A DNA stretch of 64,000 bases from Planctomycetota bacterium (GTDB lineage: Bacteria; Planctomycetota; UBA1135; UBA2386). Location of the stretch: assembly GCA_016795295.1 (NCBI GenBank), contig JAEUHP010000171.1, positions 30,536 through 94,535 of the forward strand, written 5' to 3'. The position numbers were made by a program, and so were the translations under genes. The notes beneath the pieces were generated by a model, which saw only the letters and a program-made list of their open reading frames with translations, was not told the DNA's origin and searched no databases. Shown here piece by piece: positions 33,525 through 45,962 of this stretch. Position 1 is the stretch's first letter. The number at the start of each line of letters is the position of its first letter.

Positions 33525-34937
33525 ATGCGGCTCGGCCTCGCACTGGCCTGCGCCACAGCCCTGCTCGCGACCAAGGCGCCGGGCCAAGCCAACGGCCCGG
33601 CGACCCTGGTGACGACTCCGGACGGCTCACGGTGTCTGCTGCTGCCGAACGCGAGCTTCCCACACGTCACGTGGACCGTTGCCACCCTGGCCGACCCCTG
33701 GCTCGAACCGCCCGGCCTGGAGGGTTTGACCGCCGCCGTGGCCGAAGCATCGCTGGCTGGCACGTGGCGCACGGGCAGTGCCGACGGGCCGCGGGAACGG
33801 CAGGCCCTGCTCGACCAGGAAGACACCGTGCGCGCGCTGCTGGCCGCGCCCGGGGACGCCGCCATCCGCGAACGGGCCATGGCCTTGGCCAAGCTGCTGC
33901 CCGAGCTGGCCCGCCCCCAAGCGTTCCGCGCCCAGCTCGCCGACCTGCCCGCCCACGGCGTCGAAGTGGTCTGGCGCGACGGGATGGTGGCGATCCAGAT
34001 GACCACGTTGTCGGACAGCATCGAACGCGTCGCGGCCCAGTGGCTCGAGTGGCGCGAAGACACCGCCCTGCGCACGCTGGCCAGCACTTGGCCGGCCGTG
34101 GTCACGCGCCTCAACACCAACCTCGACCTGGACCCTGCTGGCCGGGTGCGCAGCGAACTGTTGGCCCTGGCCCTGCCCAGCCACCCGATGTCCCGGCAGC
34201 TCGACCGGCCCAACCGCCCCCTGCCGACCCGCCGGGAAGCACAAGACGGCTGGCAGAGCCGCATGCATCCGACCGTGGCGATCCACGTGTTGGTCGGCGA
34301 TTTCGACCCGGTGGCGGCCCGCGACGCGCTGCAGCGCACGTTCCGCAACACCGCGATGCCGACCCCGACACCAGTTTTGCTGCCGCCGGTGCGGGCGATC
34401 ACGAGCACGCGGCGGGCAACCGTGGCGGGCTGCGCCCAGCCAACGACCGCCTGCGCGTTCGTCGTTCCAGAGGCCGCCGACCCGGCGCTGGTCGAAACCG
34501 CGCTGCGCTGGTTCGCCGGTGGTCCGAGCAGCGTGCTGGGGCGTGCCGTCGCAGCCCGCAGCAAGGGGGCCACCGTGCGCGCTTCGGCACCCTGGCCGCC
34601 AGCCCCCTTGGGGCGCAGCCTGTTCGTGGTCGAAGGGATCGGCGGCACACCTCACGATGGCATGGCCGACCTGATCCTCGAGACGGCGCGCAAGGTCGCC
34701 AGCATGAAACTGACCGAGAACGACCTGTGGCCAGCCGTGCAAAGCCGGCAGCGCAGCTTCGCGGCCGTGGCCAACGACCCGCGGTGGCTGGGCCTGGACC
34801 TGGCCCGCGGCGCCCTGCGCTGGCCCACCGCAACCCCTGGCCCCAAGCCGCCCACCATGGTCGACGCCGCCGCACTGCAACGGCTGCTCCAAGGCGTGTT
34901 CGCCGGCCAACCCGTGGTCGTGGAGGGTCGCCCTTGA
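33525..34937 (+). CDS. exported M16-peptidase-like protein without zinc motif (first of a pair)
   Basis: 470 residues from the ATG at 33525, with signal peptide MRLGLALACATALLATKAPG. The fold pattern is that of M16 (insulinase/PqqL) proteins: a start like TTPDGSRCLLLPNASFPHVT, a GLEGLTAAVAEASLAGTWR helix, and repeated domains each ending in a long helix. The HxxEH zinc site expected in the GLxHxxEH helix is absent (GLEGLTAAV), so this is a non-catalytic subunit by sequence. M16 proteins often work as an active/inactive pair; the next gene is the natural partner, and its start overlaps this stop. Confidence 0.75.
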   Translation: MRLGLALACATALLATKAPGQANGPATLVTTPDGSRCLLLPNASFPHVTWTVATLADPWLEPPGLEGLTAAVAEASLAGTWRTGSADGPRERQALLDQEDTVRALLAAPGDAAIRERAMALAKLLPELARPQAFRAQLADLPAHGVEVVWRDGMVAIQMTTLSDSIERVAAQWLEWREDTALRTLASTWPAVVTRLNTNLDLDPAGRVRSELLALALPSHPMSRQLDRPNRPLPTRREAQDGWQSRMHPTVAIHVLVGDFDPVAARDALQRTFRNTAMPTPTPVLLPPVRAITSTRRATVAGCAQPTTACAFVVPEAADPALVETALRWFAGGPSSVLGRAVAARSKGATVRASAPWPPAPLGRSLFVVEGIGGTPHDGMADLILETARKVASMKLTENDLWPAVQSRQRSFAAVANDPRWLGLDLARGALRWPTATPGPKPPTMVDAAALQRLLQGVFAGQPVVVEGRP

Positions 34938-37069
34938 TCCGTTCCCTGCCTTGGCTCCTGCTGGGGGCGGCGGTGGCATGCAAGGGCGCCGGACCGCAAC
35001 CACCGCCGAAAGTCGCGAACCCGGAACCACCGGCCACGGTGCCGAATCCAGCCCCCGCGACGGCGCCACCAACCAAGCCGCCAACGGCAGCTGGGGTCGC
35101 CAAGCCCACGCCAGCCCCCGCTGCGGTGGAGAGCCTGCCGAGCGGCCTCACCGTCACTTGGTCCCAGCCCCCCCTCGGCAACTTGGTGCTGCTGCAGCTG
35201 GGGCTGCCCGCCGGCTCGCTGCACGGGGCGCCGGGCCTCGCCGAGCTCGCCTTGGAAGTGCTGGTCGCCAGCAGCGACGCGACCGCCGCGCGTCCGTCGC
35301 TGCGCCAAGCCATCGCGGAGCTCGGCGGCAACCTGTTCGCCGACTTGGGGCCGACCAGCAGTTGGCTGACCCTCGAAGTGCCCTACGGCCGCTGGCGCGT
35401 GGCGCTGGAGGCCTTGGGCCGCGCCTTGGCGGCGCCCACCCTGTCCCGTCACCAGTTGGAACGCCTGCGCGAGGCATACCTGGCCCAGCGCACCGGCGCG
35501 ATCTGGCGCGACCGCAGCCAGGAGGCCGCGCGCACGCTGCTGCTCGGAGCCACCGACACGCACGACTACCTCGCGGGGCTGCTGGACCGCGACGTCGGCG
35601 AATTGCCGCTGTTCGCGGCCCGCCACCATCGACCACGCGGCGCCGTCCTGTCGCTGCGGGTGCCCGGCCCACCGGGTGAAGCGATCGCCGAGGTGGCCCG
35701 AACCTGGGCAGAATGGCTGGCGACTCCGCCACCGGCGGCCGGCGCGGCCAACGCCGGGGCCCTGCCATTGCGGCCCTTCCCCAGCGGCTTGGCTTGGTCC
35801 CCTGCCGCGGGTTCCCTGACCACCGAACTGACCGTCGTGCTGCCGCTGCCCGAAGGCGACCGCGACGACGCCGCGTGGCGCCGGACGATGGTCGCGTGCC
35901 TGGTGCGCGACGGGCACGCCGGGCGGCTGATCACGGTGCAGCAAGAACAGGGGCTCGGCACGGTGGCCTGGCGCAGCCAGGTGCTCGGCACGGGCGATCG
36001 CACGGCGCTGGTGCTGACGGCAACCGCGCCACCAGCAGTGGTCCACCGCTTGTGGCAGTGCGTGGCCACCGCCCGCCAGGCACTCGTCACCAACCCACCG
36101 AGCCCAGAGGAGTTTGCCACCGCGGCCCGCAGCGCCGCGCTGGTGCAACGCCTCGCCGCAGCCGACCGCCGCACGGCCCTGCGTGCCGAGACCTGGCAGC
36201 GCATGGCCGCGGGCAGCGGCACCCAACCCGGCACCCAGCCGACCCCGGAATCGCCCCCCACCGCCGCCGAACGGTTGCAGCTGGCCCAGTGGCTCGCCGC
36301 GCAGCCGGTGGCCGGCATCGCCATCGGCGGGACCCCGCCCACCGGCGCGCCCGACGTGCGCACCTTCGAACTGCTGCCGCCTGGCGCCCTGGCGCGCATG
36401 GTCGGCGGCGGCACAGAACCGGCCCAGGCCGCCGCGGCCGTGCCCTGGCTGGACGATGCCATCGCCGCCGTCGGCGGCCGTGCCCTGCTCCGCGAACTGC
36501 GCGGCCACCGCTCGACCGCGACGCGCCGCGCCGCGCGCGCCCCGGAGGCGCAAGAAGTGGTCGACTGGCTCGGCCCGGGCAAGCTGCGCCGCGAACGCAC
36601 CGTGCTCGGCAAAACCGTGATCACCGTGCTCGACGACAAGGTGGCGATCGAGTCCCTCGACCAACAGGTGGCATCGCTCACGGCGGCCAACGCCGCCAGC
36701 CTGCAGCGGGAACAGGATCGCCATCCCCTGCAGTTGCTGGCCGCCCACGCCCGCGGCGAGCTGCAGTTCCGCCCCGTGGCACAACGCCGCTCCGGAGACC
36801 GCGAGTGGATGGTGCTCGAAGCCCTGGGCAGCCGCTTCGACCGCCTGCGCATCCACCTCGACGTGGCGTCGCACCTGATCCGTTTGGTCGAGGTGTGGGA
36901 GGCCCGCGACGCAGGTCTGGCGACCCACGTGCAGGAGATCTGGACCGACTACCGCACCAGCGGGGGCCTGCGTGCTCCTCACCACTGCACCGCCGAGCTC
37001 GACGACGGCGCGCACCGCGTCGAGCTGATCTTCCGCGAATGGCTGCCGCAGTTCGCGCGCGGCCAGTGA
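34934..37069 (+). CDS. M16-peptidase-like lipoprotein without zinc motif (second of a pair, TTG start)
   Basis: 711 residues. The TTG at 34934 is chosen because GGAGGG lies 6 nt upstream, because TTGA overlaps the previous stop, and because it gives a lipoprotein signal (IRSLPWLLLGAAVAC, Cys ~16). Farther-upstream open sequence is a shadow of the previous gene. A Pro-rich tether leads to M16-like domains (LAELALEVLVASSDA, QAIAELGGNLFADLG, LERLREAYLAQR). The expected HxxEH is replaced by GLAELALEV, so this member also lacks the zinc ligands. The last ~200 residues form a different, beta-rich domain ending in AELDDGAHRVELIFREW. Confidence 0.78.
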   Translation: MIRSLPWLLLGAAVACKGAGPQPPPKVANPEPPATVPNPAPATAPPTKPPTAAGVAKPTPAPAAVESLPSGLTVTWSQPPLGNLVLLQLGLPAGSLHGAPGLAELALEVLVASSDATAARPSLRQAIAELGGNLFADLGPTSSWLTLEVPYGRWRVALEALGRALAAPTLSRHQLERLREAYLAQRTGAIWRDRSQEAARTLLLGATDTHDYLAGLLDRDVGELPLFAARHHRPRGAVLSLRVPGPPGEAIAEVARTWAEWLATPPPAAGAANAGALPLRPFPSGLAWSPAAGSLTTELTVVLPLPEGDRDDAAWRRTMVACLVRDGHAGRLITVQQEQGLGTVAWRSQVLGTGDRTALVLTATAPPAVVHRLWQCVATARQALVTNPPSPEEFATAARSAALVQRLAAADRRTALRAETWQRMAAGSGTQPGTQPTPESPPTAAERLQLAQWLAAQPVAGIAIGGTPPTGAPDVRTFELLPPGALARMVGGGTEPAQAAAAVPWLDDAIAAVGGRALLRELRGHRSTATRRAARAPEAQEVVDWLGPGKLRRERTVLGKTVITVLDDKVAIESLDQQVASLTAANAASLQREQDRHPLQLLAAHARGELQFRPVAQRRSGDREWMVLEALGSRFDRLRIHLDVASHLIRLVEVWEARDAGLATHVQEIWTDYRTSGGLRAPHHCTAELDDGAHRVELIFREWLPQFARGQ

Positions 37070-37118
37070 GCCCTGCGCGGCCGGGCAGCGACCACCCCCA
37101 GCACTCTTGGGCGTCGGA

Positions 37119-38294
37119 TCAGCGCCGGCCCGTGAAGCGGATCACCACACCCAGGTAGAACATGTGTTGGCCGTGCACGTCCTCGTCGACGCGGATCGAC
37201 TCCCGGCTCTCGTTGTTCAGGAACGAGTAGTAGCCGTGCAGCGAGAACACTTCGTTGAAGTGCAGGTAGCTCTCCACGCCGCCGCCGAGGAAGAACTTCT
37301 TCTGTGAGTTGAGCCGCGAGTCGCCGGGCAAGCGCGAGAACTGGCCTTGCACGTAGGGCGACAGCGTCCACGAGTTGCCGAGCTGGATGCGCAACCGCAG
37401 CTGCGCATCTGCCCATTGGTTGCCGAGCGCACGGCTGCCGTCCATGGCGACCAGACGATCGCGGCGGTCGGCCATGCCACCTTCGGCGAAGATCTCCCAG
37501 GTCATCGAATCGGTGGCGGGCACGTACCACTCGATGCGGCCGTTGGCGCGGTAGACCGCGTCGGGCAACTCGTTCCTGGTGGTGGCCAAGCCGAACGTCG
37601 ACTTGCTGTTGTTCCACTCGCGCTCACCGACCAAGGTGAGCAGGAACCCATCGCGCGGCATGCCCGACCGACGATCGAGCTGCACGGCGTTCTGCTCGAT
37701 GTAGAGGCGGCCACCGTAGGCGGCGAAATCCTCCGGGATGGTGTAGGCGAGTTCGGGCGGCGACGAACGCGTCAGCCGGCTGCGGTCGAACGACAGGCGC
37801 TTGTAGTAGGGGCCGAGATCGACGTACAGCCCCTGGCCACTGTCCTTGCCGAACCCCAGGTAGGCCTCGTAGTCGGCGCCGTCGAACAGACCGCGCGCGC
37901 CGAACTTCGAACCGTCGTAGGCACCGTCGCGGTAGAAGACCCACGGCCGGCCGCGCAGCTCGATGCGCGTGTCGGTGTCGGCGCCGATCAGCTTCTTGTC
38001 GAGGTAGCTGGCGAACAGTCCGTCGCGCCCGACATAGGCGTCGAGCTTGCCACGCCGCGAGCCGAACGCCGCGTTGCTGTAGTAGAGGTGGCCGTCCCAG
38101 CTGATGTCGTCGCGCAGGCCGGTCGCTGGATTCTCTTCGATGGCCTTGGTGCCGACGCCGCCGGCTTCGACCTCGAACACCGACGCATAGGGATTGGTCG
38201 GCGTGCGGACCGTGGTCAGTTCACGGAAGTTCTGGGCAGTGGTGGCGGCGGCGCACAGGAGCACCGCGACGCCTCGGCAGGCGAGAGGGGTCAT
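37119..38294 (-). CDS. exported outer-membrane beta-barrel-like protein
   Basis: 391 residues with a signal peptide (MTPLACRGVAVLLCAAATTA before QNF). The mature chain is rich in alternating hydrophobic/polar strands with aromatic girdles: WDGHLYYSNAAFGSRRGKLD, YEAYLGFGKDSGQGLYVDLG, GRIEWYVPATDSMTWEIFAEG, LRLRIQLGNSWTLSPYVQGQ, FSLHGYYSFLNNE. It ends in GVVIRFTGRR, close to the usual barrel end. No specific porin family is recognised. Probably an integral outer-membrane protein. Confidence 0.7.
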   Translation of the reverse strand: MTPLACRGVAVLLCAAATTAQNFRELTTVRTPTNPYASVFEVEAGGVGTKAIEENPATGLRDDISWDGHLYYSNAAFGSRRGKLDAYVGRDGLFASYLDKKLIGADTDTRIELRGRPWVFYRDGAYDGSKFGARGLFDGADYEAYLGFGKDSGQGLYVDLGPYYKRLSFDRSRLTRSSPPELAYTIPEDFAAYGGRLYIEQNAVQLDRRSGMPRDGFLLTLVGEREWNNSKSTFGLATTRNELPDAVYRANGRIEWYVPATDSMTWEIFAEGGMADRRDRLVAMDGSRALGNQWADAQLRLRIQLGNSWTLSPYVQGQFSRLPGDSRLNSQKKFFLGGGVESYLHFNEVFSLHGYYSFLNNESRESIRVDEDVHGQHMFYLGVVIRFTGRR

Positions 38295-38333
38295 GCACCG
38301 CGAGAGTAACGCGCCGGGCCACCCCCCTGCAGG

Positions 38334-39383
38334 TCATTTCGCCTCTTCGCGCCGCCGCGCCCGCTCGATCGCCGCCTGCACCATCGGATGCGCGGTCTCC
38401 AACACGATCACCGAGTACGGATGGTCGGCGTACTGGTTCTCACGCTCCTCGATGCGGATCGCCCCGCGCTGGCGCAGTTCGTTGACCATGGCGCGGCGCT
38501 CCGGGTGCACCAGACCGCTGAAGTGCTGGCTCATCGGCCCCTTGAGGAACGGCGACAGCCAGACTTCCTGGCTGCCGTGCCGAGCCTGGGCACGCAGGAT
38601 CAGGTCCAGGCAGATCAGCAGGCGGTCGCCGAACACCGCGTCGCCGACCGCCGGATCGTCCCCGGTGCGCCAGGTGACCGGGATGTGGCCGACGATCGCC
38701 GCACGGGGGGCACGACCGCGTTCCGCGGTCGCCGCAGCTTCGGGGTGCGCCGCCGCAGCCACCGGCTCGGCTCCGGTCGCCGCGGGCGCCGCCGCAGGGG
38801 TGTCTGCGGCCACGGCGGCCGCCGGCACCGGCTCTTCGCGCAGGGCTGGGGCCGCCTGCGCCACCGGAGCGCGGCCGTTCTTGCGTTCGACGGCGATCAG
38901 TTCGAGCGCGTTCCAGAAGCGTTCGGCGCCCACGCGCATGCGCAGGTCGCCGCTGGTGGTGTCGGGGATCGCCACCACGCGCAGTTCGCGGTTCTCCTCG
39001 AGCACCTGACGCGCGATCGGGATGAAGTCGCGGTCGCCCGAGACGATCACGATCGCGTCGATGTCGGGGCGGCGGTAGAGCACCCGGCACACGTCGCAGG
39101 CGAGCTGCACGTCGGCCGAGTTCTTGCCCGAATGGCCGATCAGCACGTATTGCGGATCGAAGCCCATCAACGCCAGGTCGTGGGCGACCTCCATGCCCGG
39201 ATAGGCATCGAACGCCGCATAGGATCGGCCGAGCACCATCGGCGCTTTGTCGGCCTGCAATCGCTCCTTGAGCCGTTCGAGGATGCTGAGGCACAGGTCG
39301 CGGATGCGGTGGCCGGTCAGTTCCTCGCGGTTCTTCAGGGACAGGAACAGGTTCTCGAAGTCGACGAAAACGGCGGCGTGCAT
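38334..39383 (-). CDS. NYN (PIN-like) domain RNase family protein, LabA-like
   Basis: 349 residues from the ATG at 39383. Residues 1-160 are a NYN domain with the acidic residues expected of PIN-like nucleases: FVDFENLFLS (Asp 8), NSADVQLACDVCRVLYRR and VSGDRDFIPIARQVLE. A long Ala/Pro/Glu-rich linker (~175-245) follows, then a ~100-residue C-terminal domain (DRLLICLDLILRAQARHGSQ, WLSPFLKGPMSQHFSG, LRQRGAIRIEERE) that resembles an OST-HTH/LOTUS-like winged helix. That suggests an RNA-processing enzyme in the cytoplasm. Target unknown. Confidence 0.85.
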   Translation of the reverse strand: MHAAVFVDFENLFLSLKNREELTGHRIRDLCLSILERLKERLQADKAPMVLGRSYAAFDAYPGMEVAHDLALMGFDPQYVLIGHSGKNSADVQLACDVCRVLYRRPDIDAIVIVSGDRDFIPIARQVLEENRELRVVAIPDTTSGDLRMRVGAERFWNALELIAVERKNGRAPVAQAAPALREEPVPAAAVAADTPAAAPAATGAEPVAAAAHPEAAATAERGRAPRAAIVGHIPVTWRTGDDPAVGDAVFGDRLLICLDLILRAQARHGSQEVWLSPFLKGPMSQHFSGLVHPERRAMVNELRQRGAIRIEERENQYADHPYSVIVLETAHPMVQAAIERARRREEAK

Positions 39384-39500
39384 CGGTGGAGGGGGCTCCC
39401 GAGCGGGCAGCCGTCCAGCGAACGGCTGCGCAGTGCATGTTGGCGACGGAACTTTGGGCAGCAGACTCGCTCCGGCCATCGCCAGCCGGAGCTCTCCGCA

Positions 39501-41531
39501 TCAGGCTTGCGGCAGCGACGGATCCGGCCGCACCGCCGGCTCGCCGGCGGGCGCCGGCAGTGCAACCGCGCCGGGCTGCAGCACCGCCGGCGGCTCGCAG
39601 GGCACTTCCAGGTCGTCGTCCGCCAGGTAGGTGTAGGCAGCGAGCCCTTCCTCGTAGCGGCGCAACAGCAGCGCACTCTCGCGCATGTTGACCTTGCCGG
39701 CGCGCACCGCCTGCTCGAGCCGCTGGCGCATGCGCCGGATCAGATCCTGCTTGTCGTACTGCACGTAGCCGAGCACCTCGGTGACGGTGTCGCCTTCGAT
39801 CACCCGTTCGATGCGATATCCGTGCTGGTCGTCCATCGAGATGTGGATCGCATTGGTGTCGCCGAACAGATTGTGCAGATCGCCCAGGATCTCCTGGTAG
39901 GCCCCGACCAGGAACATGCCTATGTAGTACGGCTTGCCCGGCGTGATCGGATGCACTTCGAGCACGCTCTTGACGTCGCGCAGATCGATGAACTTGTCGA
40001 CCTTGCCGTCGCTGTCGCAGGTCAGGTCGGCCAGGATCGCACGCCGGGTCGGCCGTTCGCCCAGGCGGTGGATCGGCATGGTCGGGAACAGCTGCTTCAC
40101 CGCCCAGTGGTCGGGAGCGCTCTGGAACACCGAGAAGTTGCAGTAGTAGGTGTCGGCCAGCGCGCGCTCGAGGCCCTGCAGTTCGTCGGGCACGTAGTCG
40201 AGCGTGTTGACGATCAAGCGGATGCGGTCGCAGATGGCCCAGAACAGGGTCTCGGCGATGGCCCGACCCTTCAGGTCGAGGTAGCCGAGATTGAACAGGC
40301 TGATCGCCTCTTCCTTGAGCTGCAACGCGTCGTGGTAACCCTCCTGGAAGTTCTTCAGCGAGAGGTCTTTGAGGATCTGCACCATGTTGGCGATGGTGCT
40401 GTCCTCGTGGTTGCCGGCCTCGCTCGGCACGTCGACCTTCTGCTGCGACACGCCGAGCACGTCGAACACCAGGATCGCGTGGTGCGCGGTCAGGGCGCGC
40501 CCCGACTCGCTGACGATGTCGGGGTGCGCGATGCCCTTCTCGTCGCACGCCTGCTGCACGGCGAACACCACGTCGTTGGCATACTCCTGCAGCGAGTAGT
40601 TCGCCGAACTGTGGAAGTTGGTCTGCGAGCCGTCGTAGTCGACCGCGAGGCCGCCGCCGACGTCGACGAACTTGAGGCCAGCACCGAGGTCGTGCAATTC
40701 CGCGTAGATGCGGGTGGCCTCCTTCAGCGCATCCTTGATGGCGCGGATCGCCGTGATCTGGCTGCCGATGTGGAAGTGCAACAGCTCGAGGCAGTCGAGC
40801 ATGCCGACTTCGCGCAGCCGGTCGACGACCGCCACCATTTCACCGGCGGTCAGGCCGAACTTGGACTTCTCGCCACCGGACTCCTGCCACTTGCCGGCAC
40901 CCCGGCTGGCCAACTTGGCGCGAATGCCGATGTGCGGCCGCAGATCGAAGCGCTTGCTGACGCTGAGCACCGTCTCCAGTTCCTCGAACCGGTCGACGAC
41001 GATGATCGTGTACAGGCCCATCTTCTGGGCCAGCATCGCCGTCTCGATGAAGCTGGCGTCCTTGTAGCCGTTGCAGATCACCAACCCGTCCGGGTTGGTC
41101 ATGTGCGCCAGCACCACCAGCAACTCGGGCTTGCTGCCGGCTTCGAGGCCGAGCGAGTAGTCCTTGCCGAAGTCGACCAGTTCCTCGACCACGTCGCGCT
41201 GCTGGTTCACCTTGATCGGGAACACCGGCCGGTAACGCCCCTTGTAGCCGCACTCGTCGATCGCCTTCTTGAAGGTGCCGGCCAGTGCCTGCACGCGCAG
41301 CTGCAGGATGTCGGAGACGCGCAGCAGCACGGGCAGTTCGATGCCGCGGCTGCGCAGGTCCTCGACCAGCTCGGGCAGCGAGAACTTCGGGCCGCCCTTG
41401 CCCATCGGCTGCACGACCAGTTCGCCACGGTCGTTGATCGCATACGAGTCGCCGCCCCAGGCGCCGAGCTGGTAGAGCTCGTGGCTGTCGCGGGTGGTCC
41501 AGGCGCGCAGTTCTTTTTGCGGGGTGCTCAA
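39501..41531 (-). CDS. speA: biosynthetic arginine decarboxylase SpeA
   Basis: 676 residues from the TTG at 41531, which has GGAG about 10 nt upstream and gives the usual SpeA length; upstream frame is Arg/Ala-rich and unlike the family. The N-terminus WGGDSYAINDRGELVV matches the SpeA start. The PLP lysine is near residue 107 in FPIKVNQQ; HFHIGSQ, DVGGGLAVDYDGS and the C-terminal barrel motifs follow. It converts arginine to agmatine, the first step of an alternative polyamine pathway, in the cytoplasm. It is divergent from glyA. Agmatine-using genes are not nearby. Confidence 0.92.
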   Translation of the reverse strand: MSTPQKELRAWTTRDSHELYQLGAWGGDSYAINDRGELVVQPMGKGGPKFSLPELVEDLRSRGIELPVLLRVSDILQLRVQALAGTFKKAIDECGYKGRYRPVFPIKVNQQRDVVEELVDFGKDYSLGLEAGSKPELLVVLAHMTNPDGLVICNGYKDASFIETAMLAQKMGLYTIIVVDRFEELETVLSVSKRFDLRPHIGIRAKLASRGAGKWQESGGEKSKFGLTAGEMVAVVDRLREVGMLDCLELLHFHIGSQITAIRAIKDALKEATRIYAELHDLGAGLKFVDVGGGLAVDYDGSQTNFHSSANYSLQEYANDVVFAVQQACDEKGIAHPDIVSESGRALTAHHAILVFDVLGVSQQKVDVPSEAGNHEDSTIANMVQILKDLSLKNFQEGYHDALQLKEEAISLFNLGYLDLKGRAIAETLFWAICDRIRLIVNTLDYVPDELQGLERALADTYYCNFSVFQSAPDHWAVKQLFPTMPIHRLGERPTRRAILADLTCDSDGKVDKFIDLRDVKSVLEVHPITPGKPYYIGMFLVGAYQEILGDLHNLFGDTNAIHISMDDQHGYRIERVIEGDTVTEVLGYVQYDKQDLIRRMRQRLEQAVRAGKVNMRESALLLRRYEEGLAAYTYLADDDLEVPCEPPAVLQPGAVALPAPAGEPAVRPDPSLPQA

Positions 41532-41713
41532 GTCCGGAAACTCCAGCGGCGCGCGCGCGGCGCGACGCCCGCACCACGCGGCCGCCGCGACCACCCGTCG
41601 GGCCGAACGCGGATTCTGCCGCAGGAGGCACGCCCATGGCAGACGCCGCTGCGCAATTTTTCGCGGCGAGCTGCGCACTGGCCGGTTCGCCGGCCACCCC
41701 GTAAGGTGTCGCG

Positions 41714-42955
<1,242 letters not shown>

Positions 42956-43031
42956 TCGGGGTTGGGTGGTAGGGGCTGATCCGTAGGGGCTGGGGCCCTG
43001 GCGGACGGCTCCGGCTGCGCGCCAGTCCGGC

Positions 43032-43379
43032 TCAGCCGCCCGCAGCGAGCGCGGCCGCGAACGCGCGCAGCACCAGCCCTTCGGCATGGCGTTCGTGGGC
43101 GGCCAACCCGCCATGCGCGCCCAGAGCGCGTTGCAGCGCAGTCTTCGCGGTGTTCACGTCGCAGCCGACCAGCGCCTGCGCCGCCAGAGCCGCCGTGGCC
43201 ATCGCCGCCGGGCAGCCGCGCGCCTGCCAGCCGATCGCAACCGCACAACCCGCTTCGCTCCGCACGCTGAGCTCCACTTCGTCGCCGCACACCGGGTGCG
43301 TGGCCCGACCGCTGCGCCCCTCGGCCACGGTCCCGGCGGTGGCCTCGAGCAGGACCTGGCGCAGACGTTCGCCGACCAT
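43032..43379 (-). CDS. SufU/IscU-like iron-sulfur scaffold-family protein with altered third site
   Basis: 115 residues from the ATG at 43379. The pattern of IscU/SufU scaffolds is seen: THPVCGDEVELSV with Cys 31, WQARGCPAAMATAALAAQAL with Cys 56, and a helical end. The third ligand, normally Cys in a C-A-T-L-x-W motif near the end, is replaced (RHAEGLVLRAFAA). The protein may therefore not assemble a cluster in the usual way, or may act as a sulfur acceptor. It starts 5 nt after the stop of a tiny lipoprotein gene. No cysteine desulfurase is nearby. Confidence 0.68.
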   Translation of the reverse strand: MVGERLRQVLLEATAGTVAEGRSGRATHPVCGDEVELSVRSEAGCAVAIGWQARGCPAAMATAALAAQALVGCDVNTAKTALQRALGAHGGLAAHERHAEGLVLRAFAAALAAGG

Positions 43380-43384
43380 CGCCG

Positions 43385-43537
43385 TCAGGGCCGCTGGTCG
43401 AGCGGCGCCGGTGCCGGCGCCGCCGCCGCCGGGGTGACGTCGAGCGAGATGAACTCGTCGCGCAAGATCTTGCAGCCGAACAGGAGGGGCAGCAGCAGCC
43501 AGGGAGCGGCGCGGCGCACGCGGCGGGAGATGGGCAT
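43385..43537 (-). CDS. small putative lipoprotein
   Basis: A 50-residue product from the ATG at 43537: a basic N-terminus (MPISRRVRRAAPWLLLPLL), a lipobox ending in FGC, and about 30 further residues ending in an Ala/Pro-rich tail. It is directly upstream of the SufU/IscU-like gene with 5 nt between them. Size and lipobox are the only support, so it may be a spurious frame. Confidence 0.5.
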   Translation of the reverse strand: MPISRRVRRAAPWLLLPLLFGCKILRDEFISLDVTPAAAAPAPAPLDQRP

Positions 43538-43685
43538 CGGGCTCTGGTTTTTGATCGCTGGAGCGGAAGTGGCCCCGGTGCCAGGAGCGTAGGCGAGGCC
43601 AGGGCTCCGGCCAAGCGCCTCGGGCAGCCCTCGAGGCACCCGCACCTCCACCACCCACACCATCGCCAGCACCCCGCCCTTTCCG

Positions 43686-43691
43686 TAGGCT
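43686..43691 (+). promoter_or_regulatory. candidate -10 box upstream of the E1 fusion gene
   Basis: TAGGCT lies 28 nt before the ATG at 43719 in an otherwise GC-rich intergenic region. No -35 hexamer is evident. Confidence 0.2.
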
Positions 43692-43718
43692 GCCGCACCC
43701 GCCGCCAACCGCCCCTCG

Positions 43719-45958
<2,240 letters not shown>

Positions 45959-45962
<4 letters not shown>

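Noticed and set aside
34701..34937. Extension of the second M16-like gene upstream of 34934
   Set aside because: It reads through the first M16-like gene in another frame; the TTG at 34934 has the ribosome binding site and lipobox.
42969..42992. GTAGGGGCTG direct repeat after glyA as a fifth stop-codon duplication
   Set aside because: It lies 14 bp after the stop and does not include it, so it is not the same pattern.
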